Source of the DNA: Clusia tigrina
Taxonomy: Eukaryota > Arthropoda > Insecta > Diptera > Clusiidae
Direction: 5' to 3'
Length of the DNA stretch: 64,000 bases
Assembly (NCBI GenBank): GCA_920105625.2
Contig: OV050032.1
Coordinates: forward strand, 108,236,542 to 108,300,541
The translations under genes were made by a program, and so were the position numbers. Below, piece by piece: positions 63,091 through 64,000 of this stretch (the stretch's first letter is position 1; every line of letters begins with the position of its first letter). Under the pieces are notes generated by a model, which was given only the letters and a program-made list of their open reading frames with translations, searched no databases and had not been told where the DNA came from.

Positions 63091-64000
63091 TGTAGGACGT
63101 ACCGTAAAGAAGTTAGGGCCATTTGAAGTTTTATCAGTGTTTGATTTGGGACTCAAGGGTAGCATAGCTTTGAGCGATAGCTTAAATTGACAAGAGGCTC
63201 GAGTACTTTATTGTTACAAAATTTCAAGGTTTTATGACGCTTCAGTAAAAAGTTACAAGCATTTGTATGCTGCAAACTTTGATAGGTGTAGGACGAACCG
63301 TGAAGAAGTTAGGGGCGTTTGAAGTTTTATCAGTGTTTGATTTGGGACTCAAGGGTAGCATATCTTTGAGCGATGGCTTAAATTGACAAGAGGCTCGGGT
63401 ACTTTATTGTTACAAAATTTCAAGGTTTGATGACGCTCCAGTAAAAAGTTACAAGCATTTGTATGTTGCAAACTTTGATAGGTGTAGGACGTACCGTAAA
63501 GAAGTTAGGGGCGTTTGAAGTTTTATCAGTATTTGAATTGGGACTCAAGGGTAGCATAGCTTTGAGCGATGGCTTAAATTGACAAGAGGCTCGAGTACTT
63601 CATTGTTACAAAATTTCAAGGTTTTATGACGCTCCAGTAAAAAGTTACAAGCATTTGTATTTTGCAAACTTTGATAGGGTGTAGGACGTACCGTAAATAA
63701 GTTAGGGGCGTTTGAAGTTTTATCAGTGTTTGATTTGGGACTCAAGGGTAGCATAGCTTTGAGCGATGGCTTAAATTGACAAGAGGCTCGAGTACTTCAT
63801 TGTTACAAAATTTTAAGGTTTTATGACGCTCCAGTAAAAAGTTACAAGCATTTGTATGTTGCAAACTTTGATAGGTGTAGGATGTACCGTAAAGAAGTTA
63901 GGGGCGTTTGAAGTTTTATCAGTGTTTGATTTGGGACTCAAGGGTAGCATAGCTTTGAGCGATGGCTTAAATTGACAAGAGGCTCGATTACTTTATTGTT

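Larger units (their letters stand above)
36390..64000 (+). repeat. 196-bp satellite DNA array
   Basis: About 140 head-to-tail monomers of 196 bp fill the rest of the window, all in the same orientation. Landmarks within a monomer are GATAGGTGTAGGACGTACC, GAAGTTTTATCAGTG, TTTGATTTGGGACTC, AGCGATGGC, GAGGCTCGAGTAC and GACGCTCCAGTAAAAAG. Linked variants define subfamilies: GATTGG goes with GTATAGAAG and often with CTCTAGGG, while GATAGG goes with GTAAAGAAG and CTCAAGGG. A separate choice is GGGCCATT against GGGGCGTT. No gene, transposon or viral fragment interrupts the array. Near-nucleosomal length and uniform orientation suggest heterochromatic or centromere-proximal DNA, which is an inference. 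Confidence 0.96.

Noticed and set aside
39379..63754. Minus-strand frames of 69-79 codons in satellite monomers, many starting MQHTNACNF
   Set aside because: They are read from the repeat unit itself. Since 196 is not a multiple of 3, the frame breaks at each monomer. There is no sign of selection and no promoter.
36390..64000. CRISPR array
   Set aside because: The period is 196 bp of continuous repeat with no short repeats separated by unique spacers, and the context is eukaryotic.

Overview
The window is eukaryotic, most likely an insect or another arthropod. It holds two things: an integrated concatemer of a small ambisense densovirus (Parvoviridae, Densovirinae) at about 47-36,389, and a pure satellite-DNA array at about 36,390-64,000. 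No ordinary host gene, tRNA, rRNA, transposase or CRISPR array was seen. The host call rests on the virus family and on the satellite; the species cannot be read from the sequence. Bases 1-46 are an assembly gap.

Viral array. One partial (copy 0) and eight full-length (copies 1-8) genomes lie side by side with no host DNA between them. Each carries NS1 (636 aa, HUH nickase plus SF3 helicase), NS2 (351 aa, nested in NS1 in another frame) and, convergent on the opposite strand, VP (670 aa, N-terminal phospholipase A2 domain plus capsid). NS1 and VP stop codons are 9 nt apart. Reading NS-to-VP as forward, the order is R F R F R R F F F. Neighbouring genomes share one terminal palindrome. Every inverted junction has the complete 228-nt palindrome, while the three head-to-tail junctions have altered ones (179, 275 and 155 nt). 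Centre-to-centre spacing is 4,368 nt, so a monomer with full termini would be about 4.6 kb. The palindrome loop occurs in flip and flop orientations, as expected from rolling-hairpin replication. Copies 1-5 and 8 keep all three reading frames open. Copy 6 has a nonsense NS1, and copy 7 has lost both NS1 and VP.

Gene logic. NS1 would bind the GAC-repeat stems, nick and unwind them for rolling-hairpin replication. NS2 would be made from the same mRNA by leaky scanning past the weak NS1 start. VP would form the capsid, with the PLA2 domain used for endosomal escape. NS and VP transcripts converge, with poly(A) signals inside each other's coding sequence. No NS3 gene fits: only 61 nt separate the terminal palindrome from the NS1 start.

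Satellite. From about 36,390 to the window end there are roughly 140 head-to-tail monomers of 196 bp, all in one orientation, with recurring 125-bp and 195-bp variants and several higher-order duplications (offsets near 1,172, 1,568, 1,764 and 2,208 bp). The viral sequence stops abruptly 16 nt beyond a complete palindrome, inside what would have been a ninth full genome, and passes straight into satellite. The locus therefore looks like a young densovirus concatemer inserted in, or broken into, satellite heterochromatin.
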